Below are positions 51,448 to 59,904 of a DNA stretch of 64,000 bases, piece after piece; the stretch's first letter is position 1, and each line of letters starts with the position of its first letter. The notes under the pieces are model-generated. The model was not told where the DNA came from, did not search any database, and saw only the letters and a list, made by a program, of their open reading frames with translations. A program made the position numbers and the translations under genes. Origin of the DNA: Kitasatospora sp. MAP5-34 (GTDB lineage Bacteria; Actinomycetota; Actinomycetes; Streptomycetales; Streptomycetaceae); assembly GCF_029894335.1 (NCBI RefSeq), contig NZ_JARXZC010000001.1, positions 62,001 through 126,000 on the forward strand, written 5' to 3'.

Positions 51448-52023
51448 ATGGGAGCGCTGAACGACCTCGACCGTGAGCTGTTCGTCCGGGTGGCCGTCCG
51501 CAGTCTCCGGGGCGCGGACCCGTGGTTGCCCCGGCTCAGCCGGGCCGCCGACCACGGGGTGCTCTGGCTGACGTCGGCGGCGGTGCTGGGCGCTACCGGC
51601 AGTCGGACCGCCCGCCGGGCCGCACTGCGCGGCGTCGGCTCGGTGCTGCTGGCCTCGGCGACGGCCAACATCTTCGCGAAGGGTGCCACCAGGCGGCCCC
51701 GGCCGGAGATCGACCCGGTGCCGGTCGTCCGACGGCTGCTCAGACAGCCGGTCAGCAGTTCCTTCCCGTCCGGGCACTCCGCCTCGGCGGCGGCCTTCGC
51801 GACCGGGCTCGCCCTGGAGTCACCGCTGCTCGGGGTGGTCGCCGCACCCGTGGCAGCGGGGGTGATGGCCTCCCGGGTCTACGTCGGCGTCCACTACCCG
51901 GGGGACGTACTGGCGGGCGCGGCCCTGGGCGCGGCGGTCGCCGCGCTGACCCTGCGCTGGTGGCCCCGCCTCGCCGCCGCCCCGCCTTCTGCGGCCCGCA
52001 CTGCTGACGCGGCCCCGGCCTGA
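51448..52023 (+). CDS. PAP2-family phosphatase
   Basis: A 191-residue membrane phosphatase with the three PAP2 motifs: KGATRRPRP, PSGHSAS and SRVYVGVHYPGDVLAG. Probably removes phosphate from a polyprenyl or phosphatidyl lipid, recycling the carrier for glycan synthesis. A few hydrophobic segments follow the first motif. The C-terminus is Ala/Pro-rich. Confidence 0.88.
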   Translation: MGALNDLDRELFVRVAVRSLRGADPWLPRLSRAADHGVLWLTSAAVLGATGSRTARRAALRGVGSVLLASATANIFAKGATRRPRPEIDPVPVVRRLLRQPVSSSFPSGHSASAAAFATGLALESPLLGVVAAPVAAGVMASRVYVGVHYPGDVLAGAALGAAVAALTLRWWPRLAAAPPSAARTADAAPA

Positions 52024-52049
52024 CCGGAGGACGGTTGCCCGGCTCCGGC

Positions 52050-52994
52050 TCAGAAGAGCGCGTCCTGCGCGGCGGTCTCGGTGGGCTGCCGGCACAGGCG
52101 CAGCTCCAGACCGGTCGGCGGGCCGGGCTCGGCGGGTGCCAAGGTCCAGCCGGTCAGCAGGCGGGTGTCGAGGAGCAGCGGCGGGTCCTGGCCGTCACCG
52201 GTGGCGTCGTCCTCGGTGAAGGTGTCGATGAACAGGTGCCGTCCGACCGGTGTGCGGAGCGTCCCGGTGACGGTGGCGCCGCAGTTGAGGGCGGCGATCT
52301 CGCGGTAGGCCGGTGGCGCGTCACCGGCCAGCCCGAACAGCTCCACGTGGTCGGCCAGCGGGCCGTCCGGCAGCAGCTCGACGGCGTGGCCGTCCAGGAG
52401 CCGCAGTACCGCCGCCCGCAGCCGCAGCAGCTCCTGTCGCCGGGGCGCCTCACCGGGCAGGGCCCACCAGCGGGTGGTCTTCACCCGTGCGGTCAGCCGC
52501 TCGCGGGCCAGGCCGGCCTGGGCGACCGTCAGCTCGGCCCGGCGCACCGCCGGCAGCGGGCCGCGTGCGACGAACGTGAACGCGAGGGCCGCCTGCTCCA
52601 GCAGGCGCGCGGTGCCGCGCTGTTCGGCCGTGAGCCCGACCTTGAGGAGCCCTTCGCCGAACCAGGCGAGGTAGAGCCGGTACGTCCGGCCGTCGTCGAG
52701 GATCTGGTCCCGTGCCAGGGCCAGCCCGAGGTCCGCGCCCTGGCAGGGCCCGCACTGCGCGGCCTTGGCGCCCGGCTCGACCACCGCCCGGTACGGGCAC
52801 GGGTAGTGGCCGCCACTGGTCCGCACCCCGCCGCAGCGCCGGGGCCCGGTGACCAGCCAGCTGACCCGCGTACCGCTGCTGACGACGCGCTCGTGCGAGC
52901 GCCGGCCGTTGGTGGCGGTCAGGTGCGGGAGGCCGTCGTGCCAGCGCAGGCCGGTAGCCGTCCAGCCCTGTCCCGCTTCTCCTGAGATCGCCAC
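52050..52994 (-). CDS. DUF2797-like protein with Cys cluster
   Basis: A 314-residue protein that matches DUF2797: an N-terminal treble-clef-like cluster (RRCGGVRTSGGHYPCP, then QCGPCQGADLGLALA) with at least four Cys for zinc, and LAWFGEGLLKVGLTAEQRG, which in this family resembles a GIY-YIG-like nuclease segment. Role is unknown. GTG at 52994 is chosen; TACGCT upstream could make it leaderless. The following gene starts in the opposite-end gap of 49 bases on the same strand. Confidence 0.78.
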   Translation of the reverse strand: MAISGEAGQGWTATGLRWHDGLPHLTATNGRRSHERVVSSGTRVSWLVTGPRRCGGVRTSGGHYPCPYRAVVEPGAKAAQCGPCQGADLGLALARDQILDDGRTYRLYLAWFGEGLLKVGLTAEQRGTARLLEQAALAFTFVARGPLPAVRRAELTVAQAGLARERLTARVKTTRWWALPGEAPRRQELLRLRAAVLRLLDGHAVELLPDGPLADHVELFGLAGDAPPAYREIAALNCGATVTGTLRTPVGRHLFIDTFTEDDATGDGQDPPLLLDTRLLTGWTLAPAEPGPPTGLELRLCRQPTETAAQDALF

Positions 52995-53043
52995 GGTACG
53001 TGAGCGTACGTCCTGCCTGTGACAGCCGGCTCCGGCGCCCGTC

Positions 53044-53670
53044 TCAGGCCACCACCAGTGCCGGGTGGCGCGGGTCGTCCGACCGTACGGTGACGTCGGC
53101 GGCCGAGGCCGGGTCGGTCTCCGCCTGGTAGCGGGCGAAGGCGGGCAGCGTCCACTGCTGGTCCGCCGGAGTGCGGCGGGCGAGTGCTGCCGGGGTGAGC
53201 GTGAGGTGCACGGTGAGATCGAAGGGGAGCCAGCGCCCGAGCAGCAGCGCCCCGTCCAGGACCAGCACGCCACCGGGCGGCAGCCGGAGGTACGGCGCCC
53301 GGATGGCCCGGTCGGTGGCGGCGTCGCGGAGCGAGGGGAGCACCAACCCGCTGCCGCCCGGCTCCAGCGGGTCCAGGACCTCGCGCAGCAGCGTGCCGTC
53401 GTCCAGCCACAGGTCGTGGAAGGCGTCGGGGTCGTGCCGCCCGTACTCCAGCCGTACCGAGGCGGGCCGCAGGAAGTCGCCGGCCGACACCCGCTGGACC
53501 GGCCGTCCGCGCAGCCGCAGCGGCTCGACCAGGGCGTCCGCGAGCTCGCCCGGCCGGGCGGCGGGGGCACCGTCCACGGCGACCCGGATCCACCGGCCGT
53601 CGTCGGTGGGCAGTGCCTCGATCCGGTCGGTCAGCAGCTGGACCAACCGGTCGGGGGAGATCGGGTTCAC
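53044..53670 (-). CDS. Uridine kinase-like P-loop protein with degenerate P-loop
   Basis: A 208-residue protein of the uridine kinase/phosphoribulokinase group. The region normally GxxxxGK(S/T) reads VDGAPAARPGELADALVEPL, so the essential Lys and Ser/Thr are lost. Later blocks are intact: SAGDFLRPASVRLEYGRHDP, FHDLWLDD and LPPGGVLVLDGALLLGRWLP. It may bind nucleotides without kinase activity or act in another way. The GTG at 53670 has GAGG nine bases upstream; a TTG two codons earlier has poor spacing. Confidence 0.78.
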   Translation of the reverse strand: MNPISPDRLVQLLTDRIEALPTDDGRWIRVAVDGAPAARPGELADALVEPLRLRGRPVQRVSAGDFLRPASVRLEYGRHDPDAFHDLWLDDGTLLREVLDPLEPGGSGLVLPSLRDAATDRAIRAPYLRLPPGGVLVLDGALLLGRWLPFDLTVHLTLTPAALARRTPADQQWTLPAFARYQAETDPASAADVTVRSDDPRHPALVVA

Positions 53671-53962
53671 CTGCAAGACCCTCGGTGTCCTTTCCAGATC
53701 GTCGTGCTTGCCGCAGTCGGCCGGGTCCGGAGCCGCCCCGGCCCGACGGCTCCCAGAGTCCGAACGCCGCCGCCGTGCCGACCGTTACCGCTCCGCGCGA
53801 CGGATTGCCGGCGACTGGCCCGCTGCCCCCGCGTGACTGGCCCGGCGTGACTGGACTGCCCGGCCGGTCGGGCGCACGCTGGAGTCAGGACGCGCCCGGC
53901 CGACCGCGCGCCGTCGTGGCCGCGTGGCCGGAGCCGGGGCCCGAGCACCCAGGGAGCCGGCG

Positions 53963-54133
53963 ATGTCCGACATGCACGAGCGGTTCACCGACAAGGCCGA
54001 ACGGGACGCCGAGGACGTCCGCGCGGCGGACCCGGAAGAGGGCATCACCTCGTACCAGACCGTCCACGCGGGGGACCACCCCGCAGCGGAGGGGGCTCCG
54101 TACGAGGACAAGCAGGAAGACAGCGCCAAATGA
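53963..54133 (+). CDS. Small acidic hydrophilic protein, unknown
   Basis: A 56-residue protein beginning MSDMHERFTDKAERDAEDVR, likely disordered or helical. GGGAG precedes the ATG and its stop overlaps the next start by ATGA, so the two are co-translated. Function unknown. Confidence 0.65.
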   Translation: MSDMHERFTDKAERDAEDVRAADPEEGITSYQTVHAGDHPAAEGAPYEDKQEDSAK

Positions 54134-54417
54134 GCGGCAACCTGGCAACGCCACCGCACGACACCGAGTGGCAGGTGAAGCTCCGGCTGACCGAGGACGG
54201 CGACATCACCGAGGCCCACGTCGTCCTGGACACCGGAGTCTCCGTCCTGGAGTCCGACGCACGGGCCCGCCGAAGCCCGCACGACCCGCCCGTAGCCGGC
54301 ATCGGCGACGAACTCGCCGCCGGTCGCGCCCTGCTCGACCTGGGCCACCGCCTGGTGCGCGCCGGGTCGGTGGCCGCCGAGTCGGCCGAGTCCGCCCGCC
54401 GCCGGGACGACGCCTGA
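54130..54417 (+). CDS. DUF1876-family protein
   Basis: A 95-residue protein with TEWQVKLRLTEDGDITEAHV and GIGDELAAGRALLDLGHRLV, the blocks of DUF1876, a small dsRBD-like fold common in actinomycetes. No known function. Overlaps the upstream small gene. Confidence 0.78.
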   Translation: MSGNLATPPHDTEWQVKLRLTEDGDITEAHVVLDTGVSVLESDARARRSPHDPPVAGIGDELAAGRALLDLGHRLVRAGSVAAESAESARRRDDA

Positions 54418-54457
54418 AGCGACGGCCCCTGACACGCGACGGAGCGGCGGCCTTCAG

Positions 54458-54553
54458 GAGGCGCGAGTCCTGGAAGTGCTGGGCGAACTCGCGGAGGTGG
54501 AAGGGGAGACGGAGAGCGCGCTGGGCTCGTTCCGGGAGGCTCTGGAGATCTAG
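54458..54553 (+). pseudogene. Possible TPR-protein remnant
   Basis: An open stretch without a start reads EARVLEVLGELAEVEGETES and ALGSFREALEI before a stop, the look of the last TPR of a larger regulator. It may be chance. The rest of the gap 54418-54695 holds nothing recognised. Confidence 0.25.
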
Positions 54554-54695
54554 CCGGTCGGTGGGGGCGCCTGACATGGTCCGGCTCGCCCAGCGAATCG
54601 CGGCACTTCCCGGCGGCGCGTTCCAGGACACGGAGAGTACCTGACCGGCGCCGGACGGCCCCGTGCGGCAGCCGGACGAGCGGGCCGCGGATCTG

Positions 54696-55055
54696 CTAGA
54701 TGCCCTGCGACCCGGCGGCGAGCGCGAGGTCGAACTCGGTGCTCACTGCCTCCCGCCAGGGCAGTACCGTCCCGCCCAGCCCGCGCAGGAAGTCCTCGAC
54801 ACCCCCGTTGAACGCGTGCGGCGCCACCGTGAAGACCACGTGGATCCGCAGGTCGGCGCGGAGCAGCGTGAAGATGTCCTGCAGCCGCTGCCCGTACACC
54901 AGGGTGTGCACCACCACCAGCACCCGCTTGCAGTCGGGAAGTGTCCCCCAGTGGTCCTGGTCGCGGTGCGTCCGGCCTCGGGTGCTCCGCTTCGACGACC
55001 TCGACGACCTTGACGGTATCGACGACTTCGGCGACTTCGACGACTTCGACGACAT
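54696..55055 (-). pseudogene. Truncated glycosyltransferase/CDP-glycerol-like protein
   Basis: 119 codons from ATG 55055 (GGGGG upstream) to an early stop. After a Ser/Lys/Arg tail made by a tandem 9-base repeat, RVLVVVHTLVYGQRLQDIFT and VVFTVAPHAFNGGVEDFLRG, then FDLALAAGSQGI, form the N-terminus of a family seen in streptomycetes as a protein of roughly 400-plus residues. After the stop the frame continues QIRGPLVRLPHGA, as expected of the intact family, then decays. So the gene carries a nonsense change and a deletion of the rest. Confidence 0.7.
54999..55055. repeat. Tandem GTCGTCGAA-type short repeat
   Basis: The first codons of the pseudogene are built of 9-base units close to GTCGTCGAA, giving Ser-Ser-Lys in its frame and Val-Val-Glu in another. 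Typical replication-slippage tract. Confidence 0.6.
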
Positions 55056-55145
55056 CAGCCATCCCCCTGTGATCGGCTCACGGCCGCGCCGCTGCGGGCC
55101 GTGCCGAAGGGATGCCGGGGTCCCTGGCGAAAGGCATACCGGCAA

Positions 55146-55163
55146 CTTGCGGAAACCTTGCGG
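55146..55163 (+). promoter_or_regulatory. TGCGG-N6-TGCGG direct repeat, diverged copy 4
   Basis: CTTGCGGAAACCTTGCGG keeps the 11-base spacing of the TACGG repeats but differs in both half-sites. Weak candidate. Confidence 0.25.
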
Positions 55164-55191
55164 GAGTTACGCCGCCGGCCGGCCCGCCGCC

Positions 55192-56184
55192 CTACCCGAC
55201 GATCCGCAGGATCTGCCCCGCCTCGATGTGGTCCGGGTCCGGCAGGCCGTTGGCCCGGGCGAGGCGTTCGACGGTGGTGCCGAACTCGGCGGCGATGGCC
55301 GAGAGGGTGTCGCCCGGCTGGACGGTGTAGGGGCGGCCGCCGTACTCCTCTTCCAGGTGGTGGAGTTGGCGTGGGCCGGGGATGCCGTCCGCGTCGGGGC
55401 CGGTGTCGCCGATCCGCAGCTGGTACTGCCGGAAGCTCTCGGTGTCGGCCTGGCTCCAGTCCGGCCCGAGTGCGGGGGTGTCGGGGTAGCGGGAGCAGCC
55501 GGCGGCGACCAGCAGCTCGCGCATGGTGGCGAGATGGGCGCCGCTCGCGCCGGGTCCGTACGGTTGCCCGTCGATGACGACCTGGCCGCTGTTCTGGGCG
55601 GGGACGCCGACGGGGAGGGTGGCGGTGAGTCCGGCGGTGGGCAGGTCCGTCACGCTCGCCTCCTGCCCGAAGTAGGTGACGCCCGGCCGGCCGCGCCAGG
55701 CCGGGTCGGCGCAGACCAGGCCCTCGGGGTAGTCCGGGTAGCCGTAGGAGTCCACGTACGCGGAGCGGCGCTGGTAGATCCGGCTGTAGACGCCGTCACC
55801 GTCGGTGGAGCCGCTGTCGTTGGTGTTGATGCTGCCGGCCAACACGGTGAGGGTGTCGGCGGTGTACGAGACGCAGATCCCGGTGTGTTCGCCACCCGGG
55901 CCGTAGGGGTTGCCGGGGGCGCCGAAGAGTACCTGCGCGCCGATCGCGGGGTAGGCGGAGAGCCGTCCGCGCTGCTCGAACCAGCCCCGGGCGGCGGAGC
56001 AGGAGGCCGTGTCGGGGAAGTGGTCCGCGTTGCCGCTCTCCAGGGCGACGGCCGAGACGAGGTCGGCGCACCCGGCCTCGGCCGGGCGTCCCATCTCGGT
56101 GGAGAAACGGTTGCTGTTCGCCGCGCCTTCGCGGTAGCCGAGGTAGCTCTCGGCCTTCTCGATCATGGCCCTCGCGCCGGACAT
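55192..56184 (-). CDS. Endolysin-like protein: CHAP amidase plus LysM
   Basis: A 330-residue protein. Residues 1-150 fit a CHAP/NlpC-like amidase with Cys39 in EAGCADLVSAVALESGN and a His in GGEHTGICVSY. A middle region (about 190-270) resembles a peptidoglycan-binding segment (HLATMRELLVAAG, DTESFRQYQ). The last 45 residues are a LysM domain (YTVQPGDTLSAIAAEFGTTV, EAGQILRIVG). There is no signal peptide, as in phage endolysins that need a holin, but no phage genes are near. GGAGG precedes the ATG. Confidence 0.83.
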   Translation of the reverse strand: MSGARAMIEKAESYLGYREGAANSNRFSTEMGRPAEAGCADLVSAVALESGNADHFPDTASCSAARGWFEQRGRLSAYPAIGAQVLFGAPGNPYGPGGEHTGICVSYTADTLTVLAGSINTNDSGSTDGDGVYSRIYQRRSAYVDSYGYPDYPEGLVCADPAWRGRPGVTYFGQEASVTDLPTAGLTATLPVGVPAQNSGQVVIDGQPYGPGASGAHLATMRELLVAAGCSRYPDTPALGPDWSQADTESFRQYQLRIGDTGPDADGIPGPRQLHHLEEEYGGRPYTVQPGDTLSAIAAEFGTTVERLARANGLPDPDHIEAGQILRIVG

Positions 56185-56203
56185 GGTGCCTCCAAAAGTG
56201 CCG

Positions 56204-56233
56204 GGGCCCTGCCAACGACTGTCGGCAGGGCCC
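56204..56233 (-). terminator. Terminator after the carboxypeptidase gene
   Basis: Perfect 10-bp arms GGGCCCTGCC and complement with a 10-base loop, between the carboxypeptidase stop and the endolysin start. Confidence 0.75.
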
Positions 56234-56289
56234 GGTTACGGGGGCGGCTGTCGGGGTGGTTCGTCAACGAGCAGCCCGAGCGGCGGGGT

Positions 56290-57912
56290 TCAGCAGTGGC
56301 TGAGGGTCTCGCAGTCGTCCCAGCGGGTGGTGAAGGAGTCATCGACCGGCGCGTTGTGCAGCGCGCGCGCCCGGGAGGGCGCCAGCAGGGGCGCGGGGGC
56401 CTTCAGCGACTTGGCGATGGCGGGTGCGGCGGCCGGTCCGGCGGCCAGCCGCACCGCGATGGCGTCCAGCAGCGGCCGGGGGTTGGTACCGGCGAAGTTG
56501 TTCGTCATCACGGTGAAGGCGAGCCGGCGCCCGTCGGGCGTGGTGGCGTAGCCGGTCAGGTTGTCGACGCCGCTCATCGAGCCGCTCTTGGCGTGCACGT
56601 TGTTCGCGGCGGCGGTGCCGACCATCCGGGCGGCCAAGGTGCCGCCGACCATCCGGGCCGGGTTGCCGGCCACCGGCATCGCGTCGTACCAGCTCTGGAA
56701 CCAGGGCTTGTTCACGGCGAGCTTCAGCAGCGCGGTCATCTTGGCCGGGGTGATCAGGTCGTAGCGGGAGAGACCGGAGCCGTCGACCTGGCGGCCGGCC
56801 GGGCTTGCCAGCCCGTTCGCGGCCAGGAAGCTCTTGACCTGGGCGACACCGGCGGCCCAACTGCCCTGCCCGCCCTTGACCTTGCCGATCTCCTTGATCA
56901 GGCTCTCGGCCATGCCGTTGTTGCTGACCTTGAGCATCGGGAGGATCAGGGTGGAGAGCGGCTGCGAGTCGTGCGAGGCCAGCAGCTGCGAGGTCTCGGT
57001 GCCGGTCGCGGTCTGGACGGGGTTGCCCACAGTCACGCCGTGCCGGGCGAGCGCGCCCGCGAAGACCGCGCCGGTGAAGCTGGTCGGGTCCGCCACGGTG
57101 GTCCAGTAGGTGGCCGGAGCGGCCCCGACGGGAATGCTGCCCGACAGCGCGATCTGGTTGACGCCGTGCAGCCGGGTCGCGTACGAGGTCAGCTGGCTGC
57201 CGGCCGCGCCGGTGGTGACCTGGCCGGTCAGCTGGACGGGGGTCTCGGCCGGGTTGAGCGTGATCTGCGCGGCCTCGCCCTGGGCGCCCGGCGTCACGGT
57301 CACCTGGACGTTGTCCATGGTGTACTCGGCGTCGGTGGAGACGGTGAGGCCGGAGATCTGCGGGCTGTACGAGACCGGCTCGTCGTCCCAGGCCCAGCCC
57401 GGCCCGAGCGGGACGTTGTCGAAGCGGCTGCCGTCGGCCAGCACCCGGCCGGTGACGGTGGTGATGCCGGAGTCGGCGACCTTCGCGGCCAGGTTGTCGA
57501 GGTCCTGGGTCAGCAGCGTGGGGTCGCCGCCGCCGCGCAGCACTATGTCGCCGTTCAGGACGCCGCCGTTGACATCGCCGGTGGTGCGGACCTCGGTGGT
57601 GAAGACGTGGTCCGGGCCGAGCAGGTCGAGCGCGGCGGCGGAGGTGACGTTCTTCAGGGTGGAGGCCGGGGTCAGCAGGGCGTCGGCCTGGTGCTGGTAG
57701 ACCACCTGCCCGGTGGTGGTGTCGATGACCTCGACACCGGCCTGGGCGCCGGCCAGCCTGGCGTCCGCGAGGATCGTGTCGAGGTCGCCGGTCAGCTTGG
57801 GGTCGGCCGGGCTCGGCGAGTCCGCCTGGGCGGACCCGGCGAGCAGGGTCGCGGCGAGCGCGACGGCCGCGAACGGCAGCGTGCGGCGGCGTAGGCGTGC
57901 GGACAGGGGCAA
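56290..57912 (-). CDS. D-alanyl-D-alanine carboxypeptidase/endopeptidase (PBP4/DacB, S13)
   Basis: A 540-residue exported penicillin-binding protein. Signal peptide at 1-30 (ending AGSAQA). Active-site motifs: Ser84-x-x-Lys87 in PASTLKN, SNN in VSNNGMAES, and KSG in VHAKSGSMSG. It trims or cleaves peptidoglycan cross-links outside the membrane. TTG at 57912 is chosen because GAGGAG lies just upstream; a longer frame to 58041 has none. The end is Cys-containing (CETLSHC). Confidence 0.9.
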   Translation of the reverse strand: MPLSARLRRRTLPFAAVALAATLLAGSAQADSPSPADPKLTGDLDTILADARLAGAQAGVEVIDTTTGQVVYQHQADALLTPASTLKNVTSAAALDLLGPDHVFTTEVRTTGDVNGGVLNGDIVLRGGGDPTLLTQDLDNLAAKVADSGITTVTGRVLADGSRFDNVPLGPGWAWDDEPVSYSPQISGLTVSTDAEYTMDNVQVTVTPGAQGEAAQITLNPAETPVQLTGQVTTGAAGSQLTSYATRLHGVNQIALSGSIPVGAAPATYWTTVADPTSFTGAVFAGALARHGVTVGNPVQTATGTETSQLLASHDSQPLSTLILPMLKVSNNGMAESLIKEIGKVKGGQGSWAAGVAQVKSFLAANGLASPAGRQVDGSGLSRYDLITPAKMTALLKLAVNKPWFQSWYDAMPVAGNPARMVGGTLAARMVGTAAANNVHAKSGSMSGVDNLTGYATTPDGRRLAFTVMTNNFAGTNPRPLLDAIAVRLAAGPAAAPAIAKSLKAPAPLLAPSRARALHNAPVDDSFTTRWDDCETLSHC

Positions 57913-58109
57913 GGTGGCTCCTCGCGTCGGGGGGCGGGCGGGAGCATGGATCGCCCCACCCGCACCTGGCACGCGGAAGGTCGAAGCGTCAGCCCCCCGC
58001 AAGGCCGGTGCCGGCCGGCTGAAACGCCCCCGTCTGTCCACAGAGAATAACAGTGATGATCAGTCAGATTGTCCCGGGAAAAAGGGACATACCGTCATAT
58101 AGCTATGGA
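57913..58109. other. Intergenic region with carboxypeptidase promoter
   Basis: A 197-base gap, AT-richer at 58040-58110. GTCCC and GGGAC at 58071-58088 can pair around an A-rich loop and may end the PQQ-propeller transcript. The carboxypeptidase promoter must lie here but no clear -35/-10 pair was fixed. Confidence 0.35.
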
Positions 58110-59483
58110 TCAGCCAGTTCCGAAGGCTGTGACCCCCGCCATGGTGCCGACCAGCACCCGACCACCCGTCAGCACCGGCGAGGCGAAGCGCGGGACGGCC
58201 CCGACCGAGGTCTGCCGCAGCACCTGCCCGCCCACCGGGTCCAGCGCGTACAGCTGCCCAGCGCCGTAGTCCAGTACCCAGACCGCCCCGCCGCCCACCA
58301 CCGGTGAGCCCGCGCCGTGCAGCGGCAACCGCCACCCCGACCGCAGGCTGCCGTCGTCACCCACGGTGACCTGGAGCAGCCCGTCCTGGCACGGCAGGTA
58401 CACGGTGCCGCCGCTGACGGCCGCACCGCCGTACGCCGGGCAGAGCGCCGCCTGCGACAGCTGCCCACCGACCCCGCCGAAGTGCCCGGCGTCCAGCAGG
58501 TACCCGGTGCCCCGCTTGCCGACGGTCAGCACGAACCGGCCCACCCGGACGGGGGAGAGCGACCCCAGGTCGAGATCGTCGGCGTTGTCCTGCTGCCAGC
58601 TCGCGGGCGCGAAGAAGTCCGTCCGCACCAGCTGCGGGGTGAGCGCGAGCACGGAGTCCGAGCCCTGGTTCGTTCCGCTGGTCTCCGCCCCGTTGCCCAC
58701 CGACACCAGCAGTCGGCCCCCGTCGACCACCGGCCCGCCGGCGGCCCAGATGCCGCCCTCGCGGCCGGTCGGCACGGAGTACGTGAGGACCGGCCCCGCC
58801 CCCGTCGCCGGGACGGACAGCACGCTGCCGGTGTAGTCGCCGCAGTCCCCGAACAGGCCGCCGTACGCGATCACCACCCGCCCGTCCAGCAGTGCCAGCG
58901 CCGCCCGCTGCTGGTGCGCGAGCGGATCGCCCTTCGGCGGCTCGACCTCCCGCCGGACCACCAGCTCACCGGTGCCGGCGTCCAGCCCGGCCAGCTCGTG
59001 CCGCCCGCCCGACAGCTCGGCGACGGCGTAGACCAGCCCGCCGGACGGGTCGTAGACCGGCGTGCCGGTGATCCCCAGCGGGTCGATGTTCCCGCACGGC
59101 AGCTCGGCGGCCCGGGCGGGCGGCCCGAGGTGGCGGCTCCAGAGCACCGCGCCGCTCGCCGCGTCCAGGCCGTAGAGGGTGTTGTTCTCGGTGGCGGCCA
59201 GCACCCGCGACCCGACCACCAGCGGCTGGCCGTAGACCGCGCCGTCCAGCGCGGCCGACCACGTCCTGGTCAGCGACCGCACGGCCGGCAGCCCGGACAC
59301 CACGCCGGTACGGGCCGGGTCCCGGTGGTACGTGGGCCAGTCCCCGGCGGCCGACGGGGTCGCGCTCCGCGCGGCCGTCACCGCCTGGGCGGGGACCGGC
59401 CCGCTGTTGCCCGAGGTACACCCGGCCAGCAGCAGTACCAGTGCGGCGGCGACCGCGTCAGTGCGGCGCCCGGGCACCGCCAC
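58110..59483 (-). CDS. PQQ-like beta-propeller lipoprotein
   Basis: A 457-residue exported lipoprotein with lipobox LLAGC at about residue 22. The rest is a beta-propeller with blades such as ENNTLYGLDAASGAVLW, HELAGLDAGTGELVV and GQLYALDPVGGQVL, the YAxDxxTG pattern of PQQ-like/BamB repeats. Cys pairs in CGNIDP and CGDYTG may form disulfides. No PQQ-dehydrogenase active site was seen, so it is likely a binding or scaffold protein. Its GTG start overlaps the preceding small gene by 26 bases. Confidence 0.83.
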   Translation of the reverse strand: MAVPGRRTDAVAAALVLLLAGCTSGNSGPVPAQAVTAARSATPSAAGDWPTYHRDPARTGVVSGLPAVRSLTRTWSAALDGAVYGQPLVVGSRVLAATENNTLYGLDAASGAVLWSRHLGPPARAAELPCGNIDPLGITGTPVYDPSGGLVYAVAELSGGRHELAGLDAGTGELVVRREVEPPKGDPLAHQQRAALALLDGRVVIAYGGLFGDCGDYTGSVLSVPATGAGPVLTYSVPTGREGGIWAAGGPVVDGGRLLVSVGNGAETSGTNQGSDSVLALTPQLVRTDFFAPASWQQDNADDLDLGSLSPVRVGRFVLTVGKRGTGYLLDAGHFGGVGGQLSQAALCPAYGGAAVSGGTVYLPCQDGLLQVTVGDDGSLRSGWRLPLHGAGSPVVGGGAVWVLDYGAGQLYALDPVGGQVLRQTSVGAVPRFASPVLTGGRVLVGTMAGVTAFGTG

Positions 59484-59733
59484 CGGCCTTCGCGGCCTCC
59501 ACCATGGCCTGGTGGACGTTGCGGGCCGTCGTCTCGTCGGCCGCCGGGACGGGACTGCCGTCGACGGTGTACCAGTCCAGTGACCCCGAGTACTGCACCG
59601 TCAGCCGCGCTTCACCGTCGATCCACATCGTGTGGAGCGTGACGTCCCCGGTGATGATGCCGACCTCTGCGGTCTGCACGCCACCGTGCCCTGCCAGAAT
59701 CCCCTGTGTGGTCCAGGTCGCCCAGGTGTTCAC
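59458..59733 (-). CDS. Small conserved protein upstream of the propeller gene
   Basis: A 91-residue soluble protein with GVQTAEVGIITGDVTLHTMW and YSGSLDWYTVDGSPVPAADE. GTG at 59733 has GGAGG four bases upstream; a longer ATG start at 59775 lacks a site. Co-transcribed with the lipoprotein by overlap. No family recognised. Confidence 0.7.
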   Translation of the reverse strand: MNTWATWTTQGILAGHGGVQTAEVGIITGDVTLHTMWIDGEARLTVQYSGSLDWYTVDGSPVPAADETTARNVHQAMVEAAKAGGGARAPH

Positions 59734-59891
59734 AACGCCTCCCCGGTGTGCGGCCGACGGCCAATGAGTGAGCATGCGTCAAGAGCTACCCGACACGGTA
59801 CCCCGCGACTCCCCATGTCACCTGTACGAGCGGTTGCCGGGCGGGGCGCGGACGGTGGTCCGCCGCCCGAGCGGCCGCCCCTGGCCGGGAC

Positions 59892-59897
59892 TAGCAT
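59892..59897 (+). promoter_or_regulatory. -10 element TAGCAT, leaderless start
   Basis: TAGCAT is seven bases before the ATG at 59905, so the FHA-ABC mRNA is probably leaderless. This also fixes the start codon choice. Confidence 0.5.
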
Positions 59898-59904
59898 CGA
59901 CCGT

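Noticed and set aside
54550-55062. Reverse frame beginning MADVVEVVEVAEVV
   Set aside because: It is the other reading of the tandem 9-base repeat; the frame from 55055 contains recognisable protein-family sequence instead.
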